Source: Thermoplasmata archaeon
Lineage (GTDB): Archaea > Thermoplasmatota > Thermoplasmata > Thermoplasmatales > Thermoplasmataceae
Direction: 5' to 3'
DNA length: 6,037 nucleotides
Assembly (NCBI GenBank): GCA_021826835.1
Contig: JAKAYH010000155.1
Location: 1 to 6,037 of the forward strand
The position numbers and the translations under genes are program-made. The notes below the pieces were generated by a model that saw only the letters and a list, made by a program, of their open reading frames with translations, made no database searches and had not been told where the DNA came from. Position 1 is the stretch's first letter. Every line of letters starts with the position of its first letter. Shown here piece by piece: positions 4,938 through 6,037 of the stretch.

Positions 4938-6037
4938 ACACATCCAGAATGGGTTCTGAAATTCAAGACAAAGGGGACTCTGGTGATGAGAAGAGGAGAT
5001 CGGTACTATCTTTACAGGATATCCAGCCACTGGAACAGGGAGAAGAAAAGATCCCAGCTCAGCACCGATGAGTATCTGGGAAGGATCACTCCAGAGGGCC
5101 TCATTGAACCGAAGGCAAAGAGGATCATGCGCCGATACGATCAGATCAAAGTGAAGGAATACGGCTCAACATTCCTGATCAACCATGTCTCCCGTGACAT
5201 CATGGATGAACTGAAGAGGCACTTCCCCGAATGGAAGGAGATCTTTGCATTCGCATGCATGAGGCTGCTGCACCAATCATCCATGAAAAACATTGAATTC
5301 CACTACATCACGTCATACATGCCCGAGATGCTCGGAGACGTGCATGTTTCCCCGGATGTCCTTGGGCCCATGATCCGGAGGATTGGCATGGATCGTGCAG
5401 CCATGACAGGGTTCATGAAATCCCTCATGAAGGATGACAGGTATCTGGCAGTCGATCTCACGCATGTGATATCAATGAGTGAGGGATTCATGTCTGCAAT
5501 CCTGGGGCACAACAGCGTGGATGAGTTCCTTCCCCAGGTGCAGATCCTGTTCCTCTTCTCCCTTGATCATGAGATACCTGCATATTTCCATATACTCCCA
5601 GGTTCGGTGAACAGCGTGGCATCCCTGAAACTCTCCATGGAGGAATCCGGTGCAGGTAGAATCGTGCTGGTTGCCGATACCGGGTTCTATTCCTCATCCA
5701 ACATATCTGCACTTGATTCCATGGGAGTTTTCTACATCATTCCGATCAAACGGAATTCCAGGCTCATCCATTACGGTACTAGTGGAGAGAGGCACTTCAT
5801 GTTCCAGAATCATCCCATATTCTACATGAAGTATACGGGTGGAGGCCATACCATGTATACATTCAGGAATGATTTCCTGAAGGCCGAGGAGGAGAAAGAC
5901 TTCCTGGCCAGATCAGGATCCCAGGCAAGATTCCCAGCCATAAGGGAACGCATGGGAACCATATCAGTGATCACTAACCTGAAAGTCTCCGGCGAGATCG
6001 TTTATGATATGCTCAAGTCCCGTGCCGAGATCGAACA
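4935..6037 (+). CDS. IS4-type DDE transposase, 3' end cut by the window
   Basis: An open frame runs from ATG 4935 to the window edge without a stop, giving 367 complete codons. The product begins MTHPEWVLKF, then contains WNREKKRSQ and EYLGRITPEGLIEP, a pattern I associate with archaeal IS4/DDE_Tnp_1 transposases. Catalytic candidates are D174 in YLAVDLTHV, D248 in VLVADTGFYS, and E367 in SRAEIE, which fits the R-x3-E part of the family's Y-R-E-K signature; the tyrosine position is Leu360. The roughly 120 residues between the second D and the E fit the beta-rich insertion of this family. About a hundred C-terminal residues are presumably beyond the edge. Start choice rests on the N-terminal family pattern and a TATA box at -28; in-frame ATGs at 4920 and 4893 are less likely. 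Codons ending in G or C dominate, unlike the AT-rich operon beside it. No frameshift or stop is seen, so it may be active. Confidence 0.9.
   Translation, partial: MTHPEWVLKFKTKGTLVMRRGDRYYLYRISSHWNREKKRSQLSTDEYLGRITPEGLIEPKAKRIMRRYDQIKVKEYGSTFLINHVSRDIMDELKRHFPEWKEIFAFACMRLLHQSSMKNIEFHYITSYMPEMLGDVHVSPDVLGPMIRRIGMDRAAMTGFMKSLMKDDRYLAVDLTHVISMSEGFMSAILGHNSVDEFLPQVQILFLFSLDHEIPAYFHILPGSVNSVASLKLSMEESGAGRIVLVADTGFYSSSNISALDSMGVFYIIPIKRNSRLIHYGTSGERHFMFQNHPIFYMKYTGGGHTMYTFRNDFLKAEEEKDFLARSGSQARFPAIRERMGTISVITNLKVSGEIVYDMLKSRAEIE

Larger units (their letters stand above)
4893..6037 (+). mobile_element. Insertion sequence, IS4-type (DDE), left part; right end outside the window
   Basis: The element is recognised from its transposase gene and from a sharp rise in G+C from about 30% in the operon to about half within the transposase. 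The true left end could not be placed: it should lie between the glmS promoter (about 4800) and the transposase promoter (about 4900), but no terminal inverted repeat or target duplication can be confirmed without the right end. The stated left boundary is a conservative estimate that includes the transposase promoter. The element is oriented divergently from glmS, with 176 bases between the two start codons. Confidence 0.7.

Noticed and set aside
4850..5071. Plus-strand open frame of 73 codons at the start of the insertion sequence
   Set aside because: It overlaps the transposase in another frame; the transposase frame gives a family-like N-terminus and stays open to the window edge, whereas this one has no family features.
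5303..5712. Two minus-strand frames (5303-5512 and 5488-5712)
   Set aside because: Both are antisense to the transposase, in its G+C-rich part where stop codons are rarer, and their translations show no known motif.

Overview
The window looks archaeal, most likely from the Thermoplasmatales or a close relative. The organism call is inference. It rests on four things: a tRNA-Arg(CCU) whose visible half has the archaeal form; TATA/BRE-like promoter elements centred about 27-28 bases before two start codons that have no ribosome binding site (leaderless architecture); GGTGA-type ribosome binding sites only on internal operon genes; and an IS4-type transposase of a kind I associate with acidophilic archaea.

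Layout, left to right. Positions 1-45 hold the 5' half of a tRNA-Arg(CCU) on the minus strand, cut by the window edge exactly after its anticodon stem, with its TATA box just upstream. Positions 77-507 are an AT-rich gap with no gene I can support. Positions 508-4758 carry a compact three-gene operon on the minus strand, transcribed right to left: glmS (glutamine:fructose-6-phosphate aminotransferase), then a phosphohexomutase of the PMM/PGM/GlmM superfamily, then a two-domain protein joining a GlmU-like sugar-1-phosphate nucleotidyltransferase to a GNAT-fold acetyltransferase. The genes overlap by 4 and 8 bases, so they are very probably co-transcribed and translationally coupled. A divergent intergenic region follows, with one promoter for glmS and one for a transposase. 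From 4935 to the right edge there is an IS4-like DDE transposase on the plus strand, cut by the window after its catalytic glutamate.

Together the three operon genes can account for every step from fructose-6-phosphate to UDP-N-acetylglucosamine (or a close UDP-HexNAc): amination/isomerisation, phosphate transfer, N-acetylation and uridylylation. Such a sugar nucleotide would feed N-glycosylation or surface lipoglycans. The most notable point is the last gene. Its acetyltransferase half is not the left-handed beta-helix domain of bacterial GlmU and the characterised archaeal bifunctional enzymes; it resembles the eukaryotic glucosamine-6-phosphate N-acetyltransferase Gna1/GNPNAT1. That suggests a hybrid pathway with bacterial-style domain coupling and a eukaryote-type acetyltransferase. 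The order of the mutase and acetylation steps is therefore open.

Base composition changes sharply: sampled operon lines are near 30% G+C, while the transposase is around half G+C with a different codon preference. The operon and the insertion sequence therefore have different histories, and at least one is likely a recent arrival.
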